A stretch of 8,642 nt of DNA from Clostridia bacterium (GTDB lineage: Bacteria; Bacillota_E; RBS10-35; JAJYVN01): the NCBI GenBank assembly GCA_027335515.1, contig DAHWHT010000176.1, positions 1-8,642 of the forward strand, in the 5' to 3' direction. Positions 1 through 6,337 of this stretch are shown here, piece after piece. Within the stretch, counting starts at the first letter, position 1; every line of letters starts with the position of its first letter. Made by a program: the position numbers and the translations under genes. Under the pieces are notes generated by a model. That model made no database searches. It saw nothing but the letters and a program-made list of their open reading frames with translations, and was not told where the DNA came from.

Positions 1-1
1 C

Positions 2-379
2 CTGCAGAAGCCTTTGTTGCGCCCCACGACCAGATTCGCTGACGCCCGACGTGCCGTGTCCGCGTCTAATGCGAAAAAGACAACGTGCCCGCAAAAAGGG
101 TGGAGTGCGGGCGTCTGGAACGCGCCGAGACGATTATGGGAAAGCGTCTATTGTTACAGGCCTCAACTATTGGAGACATTCATTGAGTGTGACCGATTCG
201 AAAGAACGTCCTATCGCGCGGCAAATTGGATCTTCGTCGGCGAAACCACAGGGCGCGGTAAACTCGATCGTCACCACAATCGCACGACCAAGATCTACAA
301 GTCGATCTGGGTCTATCCCCTGGACCGGAGCTTCCGGGAGACCCTGTGCGTGCCGCTGGCGCAGGCCAGTGCTCCGTAG
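2..379 (+). pseudogene. DruA/DUF4338-family protein, C-terminal remnant
   Basis: The frame is open from the left edge to a TAG at 377-379, so the 5' part is outside the window or lost. Roughly 120-345 encodes the hallmark of DUF4338/DruA-like proteins: a YRPQLLETFIE segment, then SYRAANWIFVGETTGRGKLDRHH, then a VYPLDRSFRETLC tail. The residues before this (about 1-120) do not resemble the usual family sequence in any of the three forward frames, so the upstream part looks decayed or replaced. DruA-type proteins are known from Druantia anti-phage systems and as solitary genes near transposons. No other Druantia gene is present and an IS transposase follows directly, so I infer a mobile-element remnant, not a working defence gene. 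Family assignment is by eye and fairly secure for the tail only. Confidence 0.6.
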
Positions 380-391
380 CGGGGCGGCCGG

Positions 392-421
392 CTGTGACGT
401 CGGGGACCGATCACGTCACAG
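392..421. repeat. Perfect 9-bp inverted repeat at the transposase start
   Basis: CTGTGACGT (392-400) and ACGTCACAG (413-421) are perfect reverse complements separated by 12 bp. The likely GTG start codon of the transposase (394-396) lies inside the left arm. It could be an operator for a dimeric regulator, an RNA hairpin that hides the start codon, or the remains of an element end. The sequence shows only the symmetry; the role is inference. Confidence 0.5.
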
Positions 422-1248
422 AACAGGGCCATACGGCGCCCGTACCCACTCGGTACCGCCTGGAGGCCCTCTCACCCCAGGAACGGAATGCCCTCACTGC
501 CCTGGCCACCAGCGCCACGGGACCGGCACGGTCCGTTCAGCGGGCGCAGGCCTTGCTCGCCCTGAGCTCCGGCTTGACGGCGTCCGAAGTGGCGCGACAG
601 GTCGGGCGCAGTCCGCGCACGATTGCTCGCTGGCAGGCTCGGTTCGCACAGGAAGGCGTCACCGCCGTCTTTGACGCGGCGCGTAGTGGAGCCCCGCCGC
701 GCTTATCCACCCAGGATGTGCTCACCATTTGCGAAACAGCGGTGGCCGAACCACGCTCGGTAGGCGTGGAACTGCAATGTTGGAGTTTGCGCCGCTTGTC
801 CGATCACCTTGTCGCCCAGGGTATCGTGGTGCGCCACGAGCGGTTGCGGCAAATCCTACGGGCGCACGGGGTATCCAAGAAGGCCGAGGTTAGCAGCCAG
901 CGCAGCAAGGATCCGCAGTTCGTCGAAAAGCGTGACGCGGTGCTCAGGCTGTACACGCAACCACCAGAGGACAGCGTCGTCGTCTGCATGGATCAGCACG
1001 GCCCCGTCAGTCTGCACGGCACCCAAGGCCAAAAGTATACCGCAACGGGCCAGACGCCCCACCATGATGCGGAGTACAAGCGCCATGGGGCGATCTATGC
1101 CCTCGGTGCCCTGCTACCGCACGTCGGAACGGCGTTTGTCCGCGCCTTCGCGCACTACAACAGCCTGACCGTGATCTGGTTCCTCGGCTGGCTACTGCCC
1201 CAACTGCCCGAAGAGCGCGACATCTACATCATCCTCGACAACGCCAGC
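394..1248 (+). pseudogene. IS630-family transposase, C-terminally truncated
   Basis: DDE transposase that would cut and join element ends at TA targets. From a GTG at 394 (weak GGGGCGG upstream at about 380-386; a start at 346 is also open) the order is: an HTH with the SEVARQVGRSPRTIARWQ stretch (about residues 63-80), a second winged-helix region (about 105-160), then the RNase H-like catalytic core. The first catalytic Asp is in CMDQHGP (D200, codon 991-993) and the second in YIILDNAS (D282, codon 1237-1239). Family members continue with a His-containing stretch and a final catalytic Glu; here similarity stops at about 1248. The frame stays open to 1731 but its residues are Pro/Arg/Ala-rich, unlike any transposase, and its end overlaps the opposite-strand coupling gene. 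Missing the third catalytic residue, the protein should be inactive. Confidence 0.85.
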
Positions 1249-1334
1249 GGGTCCGCCGGGGAGCAGCGTCTGGCGCGGACGGCGGCCGCCGATCTTCCGA
1301 CGATGAGCAGCCGTCGCCGCAGGCCTTGCCAGGC

Positions 1335-1379
1335 GGCATCCCCTCCTGGGGTGATGCCGGCGGCGCCTCAACCGCCGGC
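1335..1379. repeat. Two abutting hairpins
   Basis: The first hairpin pairs GGCATC (1335-1340) with GATGCC (1353-1358), continued inward by C-run/G-run pairs with a small bulge. The second pairs GCCGGCGG (1356-1363) with CCGCCGGC (1372-1379), a perfect 8-bp stem with an 8-nt loop. They share the three bases 1356-1358, so only one can be complete at a time. They might act as a bidirectional terminator between convergent genes, a REP-like element, or part of a structured RNA. No poly-T tract follows on either strand. Confidence 0.45.
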
Positions 1380-1522
1380 CATGGAGGCTCCCTGGCGTGG
1401 CCGACGGGTGCCTTCCTGCGATGCGGCTCCGTTGCGCCCTTCGAACGGCCGTGCCGCCGAATCTCGCCCCACGCAGCGTGCCGTAGGACCCGAATTTCCC
1501 TCGGCGGCCCGGGCTGGTCCGT

Positions 1523-1550
1523 TTTCCAATGGCGCATTTCCAATGGCGCA
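1523..1550. repeat. Perfect 14-bp tandem duplication
   Basis: TTTCCAATGGCGCA occurs twice back to back, at 1523-1536 and 1537-1550, without mismatch. It lies about 30 bp beyond the 3' end of the coupling-protein gene. It may be a footprint of insertion and excision, slippage, or a paired protein site. Confidence 0.7.
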
Positions 1551-1579
1551 GAAGGGTTGGTGCGCGGTTTCCCCGGTTT

Positions 1580-2959
1580 TCAGGGACGGTGGTGGTAGCG
1601 CAGGCGCAGGACGTCCGCCCGCGGAAGGTCGCGTCCGGCCGACGTCCGCACGACGGCGCTGCCAAAGGGCAGGCCGGTTAGATCTTCGGGGCGCCAGGGT
1701 CGGCCGCGACGAGGGGGCAGCCAGTCGCTGAAGGCACGCGCATCCGGTCCGTCGCAGCGCAGCAGCACCGTGGTCCGCGCGTTGGCCAGGACGGTTTCCT
1801 CCAGCGCGCCGCCGCCCGCCTGCCGCAGTTGGGCCAAGTTCTGGTGGGCCAGCACGACGCCCACGCGGTGGCTGCGCGCAAGGGCCAGGAACTCCGCGAA
1901 ACCGGGTCCGGCGAACTGCTGGAACTCATCCAGGTAGACGTAGTGCAGCAGACCGCCTTCCGGGCGGGCGTAGGTTGCCGCCTGCAGCGTTGCCAGCAGG
2001 AAGGCGCCCAGGGCCGTCGCCTGCCGCAGCATGCCGCCCAAAGGAAGGGTGACCAGCAGGATGGCGCCCTCGCGCAGGCAGCGGTCGAGGTCGATCTGCG
2101 GGGCATCGGGTGGGGGGCACAGCGAGCGCCGTACGAACGGATGGACAAGCAGGGTGTCGATGGAGCTGGTCAGGGCCTGGACATTGCGCAGTCGTTCGTC
2201 GGGGCGCCAGGCGTCAAAGACATGGTGAAAGTACCCGAGGGTGTCCGTGTCCGCCACCTGGCGCAGGATCGCCTGGCGGGTCGGTGCTTCCAATAGGAAG
2301 CTCCGTAGCCGGGCCAGATCCAGGTGGGCTCCGGCGGCGGTGAACGCCTGGATGCTGTGGCGCACCACCGCACCGCCCACCGCCGCGTAGTATTCGGACG
2401 CGGCGGATGTCGGCCCGCTGGCGCGTTGCAGGGCGAACAGCAGCCGTTCCCCGGCCTCGGGCCCCGGACGGGCCAGCGGGTTCCAACCGGCGCTGTCGGG
2501 GTTGGCCGGATCCCATTCCAGTACGGTTCGACCGGTCGCGGCGGCGTGGTGGCGGGCCGTGCGGCAGAGTTCGCCGCCTTTGAGTTCCAGGACCGTGACC
2601 CCGGCGCCGGCCGCGACGTCCTGGGCCAGCAGGGGGGCAAGCACGGCGGTGGTCTTGCCGCTGCCGCTTGGTCCGATGCAATGCAGGTGGCGGAGTCGAT
2701 CCTCGGCGGTCAGGCGGACGGTATCCCACGGGAACGCGGTGCGGCGTCCGATCTGGGTCCATGGTCCGGCCCGGCGTCGACGCTGGATGGCCAGGCCCAG
2801 GGCGGCGGCGGACAACATCGCGACGGTACCGCTGGCGACCGGCGGCGGCAGGCCCGCGCTCCGCAGGGCGGCTGCGGCCAGGGCGGCGGCAAGCACCGTG
2901 CCGCCACCTACCCAGACCGGCATCCATCCTGCGGTTCCCCCAGCGCGGACCTCCGCCAC
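1580..2959 (-). CDS. VirD4/TraG-like type IV coupling ATPase (TraM recognition domain)
   Basis: A membrane-anchored hexameric ATPase type that brings DNA to a type IV secretion channel. Of 459 residues, two hydrophobic helices lie at about 14-33 and 38-58, followed by an Arg-rich stop-transfer. Walker A is GPSGSGKTT (96-104). The VirD4-like stretch LELKGGELCRTARHH, then LEWDPANPDSAGWNPLARP, follows (124-164). Walker B is LLHYVYLDEFQQF (337-349; D344, E345), then the TraM-recognition segment RSHRVGVVLAHQNLAQL and an ILANARTT-like block near 390-398. It is shorter than many conjugative TraG proteins. The start is a GTG (2957-2959) with GAGGAGGG at 2973-2980, a slightly long spacing of about 13 nt; no better in-frame start was found. 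It is divergent from the solute-binding gene and convergent with the broken transposase. No relaxase, VirB4 or pilus gene is in view, so its substrate is unknown. It could belong to a decayed integrative element or act alone. Confidence 0.85.
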   Translation of the reverse strand: MAEVRAGGTAGWMPVWVGGGTVLAAALAAAALRSAGLPPPVASGTVAMLSAAALGLAIQRRRRAGPWTQIGRRTAFPWDTVRLTAEDRLRHLHCIGPSGSGKTTAVLAPLLAQDVAAGAGVTVLELKGGELCRTARHHAAATGRTVLEWDPANPDSAGWNPLARPGPEAGERLLFALQRASGPTSAASEYYAAVGGAVVRHSIQAFTAAGAHLDLARLRSFLLEAPTRQAILRQVADTDTLGYFHHVFDAWRPDERLRNVQALTSSIDTLLVHPFVRRSLCPPPDAPQIDLDRCLREGAILLVTLPLGGMLRQATALGAFLLATLQAATYARPEGGLLHYVYLDEFQQFAGPGFAEFLALARSHRVGVVLAHQNLAQLRQAGGGALEETVLANARTTVLLRCDGPDARAFSDWLPPRRGRPWRPEDLTGLPFGSAVVRTSAGRDLPRADVLRLRYHHRP

Positions 2960-3180
2960 GCCGATCCTGAATCCCTCCTCTCTCCTCCGTTCTTGCGGGC
3001 TGCGTTGCTTCCACCCCCATGATCGGTCGGCGGTCTGGAGGTGTTGAGGGATGCGGACGATTTCGGGTCAATTTGGTGCCGTTGGTCGGTTCGCTCCGGC
3101 CCGATGTGGGGGTGTGGCGTCCGTCGTGGACCGGTCTGTGCCGGCGCCACGCCGCATAGGGGCGGGTCGGGGGTGGGTGG

Positions 3181-4005
3181 GTGCGGCTGGTGCGGCGCCG
3201 CGCGGTGGCCGCTGCCGGGGCCATGGCGGCCGTGGCCCTGCTGGCGCGCGCCCTGGGGGCGGGGGCGCAGACCGGTGCGCTGGCGCGTATCCGACGCCGG
3301 GGCCACCTGGTCGCCGGCGTGCCGCTTTGGCTTCCCCCGTTTGGCGCTCCGGCGCCGGGCGGGGGTTGGAGCGGTCTGGATGCGGCGGCGGCCCGCGCGG
3401 TGGCTGCGAGCGTACTGGGCAATCCGGCGCGGGCCCACCTGTTGCCCCTGACCCCGGGCGAGCGTCGCTGGGCCGTGCGCAGCGGGGCCGCAGACCTGGT
3501 GGCGGCAGCCTTCAGTGCCCCCGATTCCGGGGCCGGCGGGCAGGGCGTCGCCCTGGTGGGCCCGTATTTCACCGATGCGTTGGCCCTCCTGGTGCGCCGC
3601 GACGCCCCCGCGCGTCTGTGGTCCGGGCTGGACGGCCAACGGTTGGCCGTTCTGACGGGCAGCGGGGCCGGACGGTTGGTGCGGGCCGCCGCCGGTCGGC
3701 GGGCAACCCCGGTGGTGGAGGAGGTGGCAAGCGCGGCGGTCGCCGCCCAGGCGATCGCCCTCGGAGACCTGCGCGGACTGGTGGCGGCAACCGTCGTTTG
3801 CCAGGCGTTGGCGGTCTACGATCCGGCGTTGACGCTCCAGACACTGCCCGGGGTTGGCCTGGAGCGCTATTGGGTCTTGGTGTCCGCGGCCGCCCCCGAT
3901 GTGGCGGCCGCCGTGCGGCAGGGGCTGGAAACCCTGCCCCGCGGCAGGCAGCTGCGTGCGGCGCTGCGCCAGTGGGCGGTGGAGGGGGCCCAGCCGCCGT
4001 TTTGA
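3181..4005 (+). CDS. Family-3 extracellular solute-binding protein
   Basis: A substrate-binding protein of the type serving polar amino acid ABC transporters, expected outside the membrane. The N-terminus has an Arg cluster (VRRRAVAAAG, 4-13) followed by a hydrophobic core and a GAGAQ cleavage region near 26-30; the twin arginines are Tat-like but not a full Tat consensus. There is no lipobox Cys, so it is not an obvious lipoprotein. Family-like blocks in order: WSGLDAAAARAVAASVLG (cf. GFDvDLa), TPGERRWAVRSGAADLVAAAFS (cf. R...L..G..D), GPYFTDALALLVRR, LDGQRLAVLTGSGAG, and the C-terminal ERYWVLVSAAAPDVAAAV. At 274 residues its length is usual. The start is GTG 3181 with only a G-rich stretch before it, so the start is uncertain. 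No permease or ATPase gene of the transporter is adjacent. Ligand cannot be predicted. Confidence 0.75.
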   Translation: MRLVRRRAVAAAGAMAAVALLARALGAGAQTGALARIRRRGHLVAGVPLWLPPFGAPAPGGGWSGLDAAAARAVAASVLGNPARAHLLPLTPGERRWAVRSGAADLVAAAFSAPDSGAGGQGVALVGPYFTDALALLVRRDAPARLWSGLDGQRLAVLTGSGAGRLVRAAAGRRATPVVEEVASAAVAAQAIALGDLRGLVAATVVCQALAVYDPALTLQTLPGVGLERYWVLVSAAAPDVAAAVRQGLETLPRGRQLRAALRQWAVEGAQPPF

Positions 4006-4030
4006 CGCCGGAGTGGGCTCGGACTAGAAT
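4002..4030 (+). promoter_or_regulatory. Sigma-70-type promoter for mdh-sucCD
   Basis: TTGACG (4002-4007) and TAGAAT (4025-4030) are separated by exactly 17 bp, a near-consensus housekeeping promoter. The -35 box overlaps the TGA stop (4003-4005) of the solute-binding gene. Predicted transcription would start at about 4036-4038, within the first copy of the direct repeat. It suggests that mdh has its own promoter and is not simply read through from upstream. Confidence 0.7.
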
Positions 4031-4031
4031 G

Positions 4032-4068
4032 CCAGAGGCAGTCAGCGTCCAGAGGCAGTCAGCTCTGG
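4032..4068 (+). promoter_or_regulatory. Direct repeat and hairpin in the mdh leader
   Basis: CCAGAGGCAGTCAGC occurs at 4032-4046 and 4049-4063, a 17-bp period. CCAGAG of the second copy (4049-4054) pairs perfectly with CTCTGG (4063-4068) around an 8-nt loop. CCAGAG of the first copy (4032-4037) could pair with the same CTCTGG, giving an alternative larger loop. The hairpin ends one base before the mdh ribosome-binding site (AGGAGAGG, 4070-4077). Tandem sites just after the -10 box suit a repressor; the hairpin suits translational or stability control. Which applies is inference. Confidence 0.6.
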
Positions 4069-4086
4069 CAGGAGAGGGGCAGCGTC

Positions 4087-5025
4087 ATGCCGCGCCGCTA
4101 CCGGATTACGATTGTTGGCGCCGGGATGACCGGAGCGACCACGGCCCATTGGTGTGCGGCGGCCGAACTCGGCGACGTGGTGCTGTATGACGTGGTGGCG
4201 GGATTGCCGCAGGGCAAGGCCCTGGACCTTCTGGAGGCGACGCCTCTGGTTGGCGTGGACGTGCGCGTGACCGGCACGGGCAACTGGGAGGATACGGCCG
4301 GATCCGACGTCGTGGTGATCACCGCGGGCAGTCCGCGCAAGCCCGGCATGAGCCGTGCCGACCTGCTGGCGATCAATGCGCGTGTGGTCGCCGATGTGGC
4401 GCGGCAGGCCGTGGCGGTCTCACCCGACGCCGTCTTCATCGTCTTGACGAACCCGGTGGACGTCATGGCCTACGTCGCCCTGCGCGTCACGGGACTGCCG
4501 CCCTCCCGCGTCGTCGGGCAGGCCGGGGTGTTGGACACCACGCGCTTTCGGGCGTTTGTCGCCGCGGAACTCGACGTGTCGGTGGAGGACGTGCAGGCCA
4601 TGGTGCTGGGCGGCCATGGCGACAGCATGGTGCCGCTGGTCCGCCTCGCGCAGGTCGGCGGCGTGCCGCTGACCTCGCTGCTCTCCGCCGAGCGCATCGA
4701 GCGTTTGGTGGAACGCACCCGCGGCGGCGGCGCCGAGATCGTCGGCCTGTTGAAGTCGGCGAGCGCCTTTTATGCCCCGGGGGCCGCCCTGACCGAGATG
4801 GTGGCGGCGGTGCTGCGCGACAAGGGTCGGTTGTTGCCCGCCCCGGCCTACCTCCAGGGCGAATACGGATTGAACGGACTGTATGCGGGTGTGCCGATCA
4901 TCCTGGACGCCCGGGGCGTGCGTCGCGTCGTGGAGATGCCGTTGCAGCCACAGGAACAGAGCGCCTTCTTGCGTTCGGCGGAGGAAGTCCGCGCCGCCAT
5001 GGCGGAGTTGCCGGCCGACCTCTAG
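4087..5025 (+). CDS. mdh: Malate dehydrogenase, NAD-dependent (LDH-like type)
   Basis: Interconverts malate and oxaloacetate with NAD(H) in the cytoplasm, in the TCA cycle. At 312 residues it has the usual length for LDH-like MDH. The dinucleotide-binding site is VGAGMTGATTA (10-20) with D35 in VLYDVV ready to bind the adenosine ribose of NAD. The active-site loop is SPRKPGMSR (82-90); Arg84, where lactate dehydrogenases have Gln, marks malate specificity, and R90 is the second substrate arginine. N122 is in TNPVD. The catalytic pair is D150 (GVLDTTRFR, with R153) and H177 (GGHGDSMVPL). The ATG at 4087 has AGGAGAGG at 4070-4077, a 9-nt spacing. It is first in a likely mdh-sucC-sucD operon, 41 nt before sucC, behind the 4002-4030 promoter. 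Confidence 0.96.
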   Translation: MPRRYRITIVGAGMTGATTAHWCAAAELGDVVLYDVVAGLPQGKALDLLEATPLVGVDVRVTGTGNWEDTAGSDVVVITAGSPRKPGMSRADLLAINARVVADVARQAVAVSPDAVFIVLTNPVDVMAYVALRVTGLPPSRVVGQAGVLDTTRFRAFVAAELDVSVEDVQAMVLGGHGDSMVPLVRLAQVGGVPLTSLLSAERIERLVERTRGGGAEIVGLLKSASAFYAPGAALTEMVAAVLRDKGRLLPAPAYLQGEYGLNGLYAGVPIILDARGVRRVVEMPLQPQEQSAFLRSAEEVRAAMAELPADL

Positions 5026-5066
5026 GCCGCGGGTGAAGCGGGCCCAGCGGGACGGAGGGATGTACG

Positions 5067-6182
5067 GTGAAGCTTTACGAATACATGGCCAAGGACGTGC
5101 TGCGTCAGGCCGGTCTGCCGGTACCCGACGGTCGCCTCTGCGCCACACCGGCAGAGGCGCGTGCCGCCGCCGAGGCGCTTGGACCGGTAGCGGTCAAGGC
5201 CCAGGTGTTGGTCGGCGGGCGGGGGAAGGCGGGGGGCATTCGACTGGCCGCGACGCCCCAGGAGGCGGAGGCGGCCGCCGCGGCCATCCTCGGCATGGAT
5301 CTGCGCGGCCACCGGGTGGAGCGCGTCTATTGCGAGCAGCGGTTGGAGATCGAGCGCGAGTGGTACCTGGCCATCGCGGTGGAGGGCTCCGCGCGGCGGC
5401 CGATCCTCATTGCCTCCGTCCAGGGCGGCGTCGACATCGAGGACGTTGCGGACAAGGACATCGTAAAACGCCCCCTGCCGCTGCCCTGGGGGATGCAGCC
5501 CTTCATGGCGCGGCAGGTGGCGCACCGGCTTGGGCTGGACCCCGAATTGCACGCTCCCTTCAGCGATTTTGCCTGCCGTCTGTACGCTCTGGCGCGGGAG
5601 CGCGACGCCGAGTTGGTGGAGTGCAACCCGCTGGCCGTCGTTGACGGCAGGCTGATGGCGGCGGACGCCCGGCTCAACGTCGACGACGACGCGGTGGCGG
5701 CCGGGCGTCAGCCGGACCTGCCGCGTACGAGTGAGGCGACCGAGTTGGAGGCCAAGATCCGGGCGCTGGGGTTGGCCTTCGTTCAACTGGATGGCGATAT
5801 CGCGGTGATGGCCAATGGGGCCGGGATCACGATGGCCACCCTCGACGTCCTGCGCCACTTTGGCGGCCGGCCGCTGAACTTCCTGGATGCGGGCGGCGGC
5901 GCGGCGGCCGGACCGACGGCGCAGGCCCTGGAGTTGCTGCTGGCGACCGGACCCCGCGCGGTGTTGATCAACATCTTTGGCGGTATCACCCGTTGTGACG
6001 AGGTTGCGCGCGCGATCCTGTCGGTTCAGGCCGGCGGTGCGCTGCAGGTTCCGCTGGTGGTGCGTCTGGTGGGGACCAACGAGGAGGAGGGTACGGAGTT
6101 GTTGCGCGCGTCCGGTATCGACGCCTTCACGGACATGCGGACGGCGGCGGAGCGCGCCGTCGCGCTGGCCGGCGGAACGTGA
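5067..6182 (+). CDS. sucC: Succinyl-CoA synthetase, beta subunit
   Basis: The ATP-grasp subunit that, with SucD, converts succinyl-CoA and ADP (or GDP) plus phosphate to succinate, CoA and NTP. Of 371 residues (E. coli 388), MKLYEYMAKDVL opens the family N-terminus. VKAQVLVGGRGKAGG (43-57) is the nucleotide-binding region, with K44 aligned to the conserved Lys. The metal ligands are N187 in VECNPL and D200 in AADARLN. The C-terminal CoA-ligase domain has MANGAGITMATLD (248-260), NFLDAGGGA (271-279) and the phosphohistidine-binding loop INIFGGITRCDEVA (301-314). The start is GTG at 5067 with GGAGG (5054-5058) 8 nt upstream. Nucleotide preference cannot be read with confidence. The spacing from mdh is 41 nt, consistent with co-transcription. 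Confidence 0.96.
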   Translation: MKLYEYMAKDVLRQAGLPVPDGRLCATPAEARAAAEALGPVAVKAQVLVGGRGKAGGIRLAATPQEAEAAAAAILGMDLRGHRVERVYCEQRLEIEREWYLAIAVEGSARRPILIASVQGGVDIEDVADKDIVKRPLPLPWGMQPFMARQVAHRLGLDPELHAPFSDFACRLYALARERDAELVECNPLAVVDGRLMAADARLNVDDDAVAAGRQPDLPRTSEATELEAKIRALGLAFVQLDGDIAVMANGAGITMATLDVLRHFGGRPLNFLDAGGGAAAGPTAQALELLLATGPRAVLINIFGGITRCDEVARAILSVQAGGALQVPLVVRLVGTNEEEGTELLRASGIDAFTDMRTAAERAVALAGGT

Positions 6183-6337
6183 GGCGGAGGACCGGGTGAA
6201 GCACGGATCTGCAGGCGTGCCGCCCGTGGGCTCAGGCTCCGCACCCGCCGCATCCTCCATGCTCGGGTACGGTCTGGCGCCCCTCGTGCTGCGCCCTCCC
6301 GGATCCCCCGCACCAACCACGAGAGGAATGGTGGCCC
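6183..6337 (+). other. Unusually long sucC-sucD spacer
   Basis: In most bacteria sucC and sucD nearly touch or overlap; here 155 nt separate them. The spacer begins with GGCGGAGG and a GTG at 6196-6198, spaced like a start site. From that GTG a frame stays open into sucD out of phase; its product is Pro/Gly/Ala-rich and matches nothing known to me. An imperfect GGCG-TGC/GCA-CCCGCC pairing is possible, but there is no clear terminator and no convincing promoter. I call no gene. Confidence 0.45.

Larger units (their letters stand above)
1..1248 (+). mobile_element. Decayed insertion-element zone (DruA-like plus IS630 remnants)
   Basis: Two mobile-type gene fragments lie head to tail: a DruA-like tail (to 379) and an IS630-type transposase lacking its C-terminus (to about 1248). 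By eye the first several hundred bases are clearly less GC-rich than the sequence after 1580, which fits a foreign origin. I could not identify matching terminal inverted repeats or a TA target duplication for an intact IS630 element. The right boundary is set at the codon where transposase similarity stops; the left boundary is outside the window or unresolved. Confidence 0.55.
1249..1579. other. Non-coding stretch between broken transposase and coupling gene
   Basis: Open frames cross this interval on both strands, but their translations are low-complexity Arg/Pro/Gly/Ala runs with no recognisable family, so I call no gene. It does contain structure: a 10-bp palindrome GGCGGCCGCC (1281-1290), a CGACG/CGTCG stem (1298-1316), two abutting hairpins (1335-1379), a CCGTT/AACGG stem (1429-1448), a GGACC/GGTCC pair (1486-1520) and a 14-bp tandem duplication (1523-1550). 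The flanking genes converge here, so it could hold a terminator, though no T-run follows a stem. It may instead be the remnant of an element with a structured RNA. Confidence 0.5.

Noticed and set aside
1..1248. Active Druantia defence system
   Set aside because: Only a C-terminal DruA-like fragment is present; no helicase or other partner is encoded and the next gene is a broken transposase.
1192..1665. 157-residue minus-strand frame in the non-coding block
   Set aside because: Arg-rich with no recognisable family; it overlaps the transposase end and the coupling gene end.
2960..3180. Divergent promoters between the coupling gene and the solute-binding gene
   Set aside because: A minus-strand TTGACC (3066-3071) and a plus-strand TTGAGG (3044-3049) exist, but neither has an acceptable -10 box at the right distance.
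2214..3572. 452-residue minus-strand frame overlapping the coupling gene
   Set aside because: Same strand but another phase of the coupling gene and antisense to the solute-binding gene; Pro/Arg/Ala-rich without motifs.
3051..4190. 379-residue plus-strand frame over the solute-binding gene
   Set aside because: Gly/Arg-rich out-of-phase shadow; the 3181 frame carries the family-3 blocks and a signal peptide.
5022..6320. 432-residue reading frame on the minus strand
   Set aside because: Antisense shadow of sucC, rich in Arg/Gln/His with no family motif.
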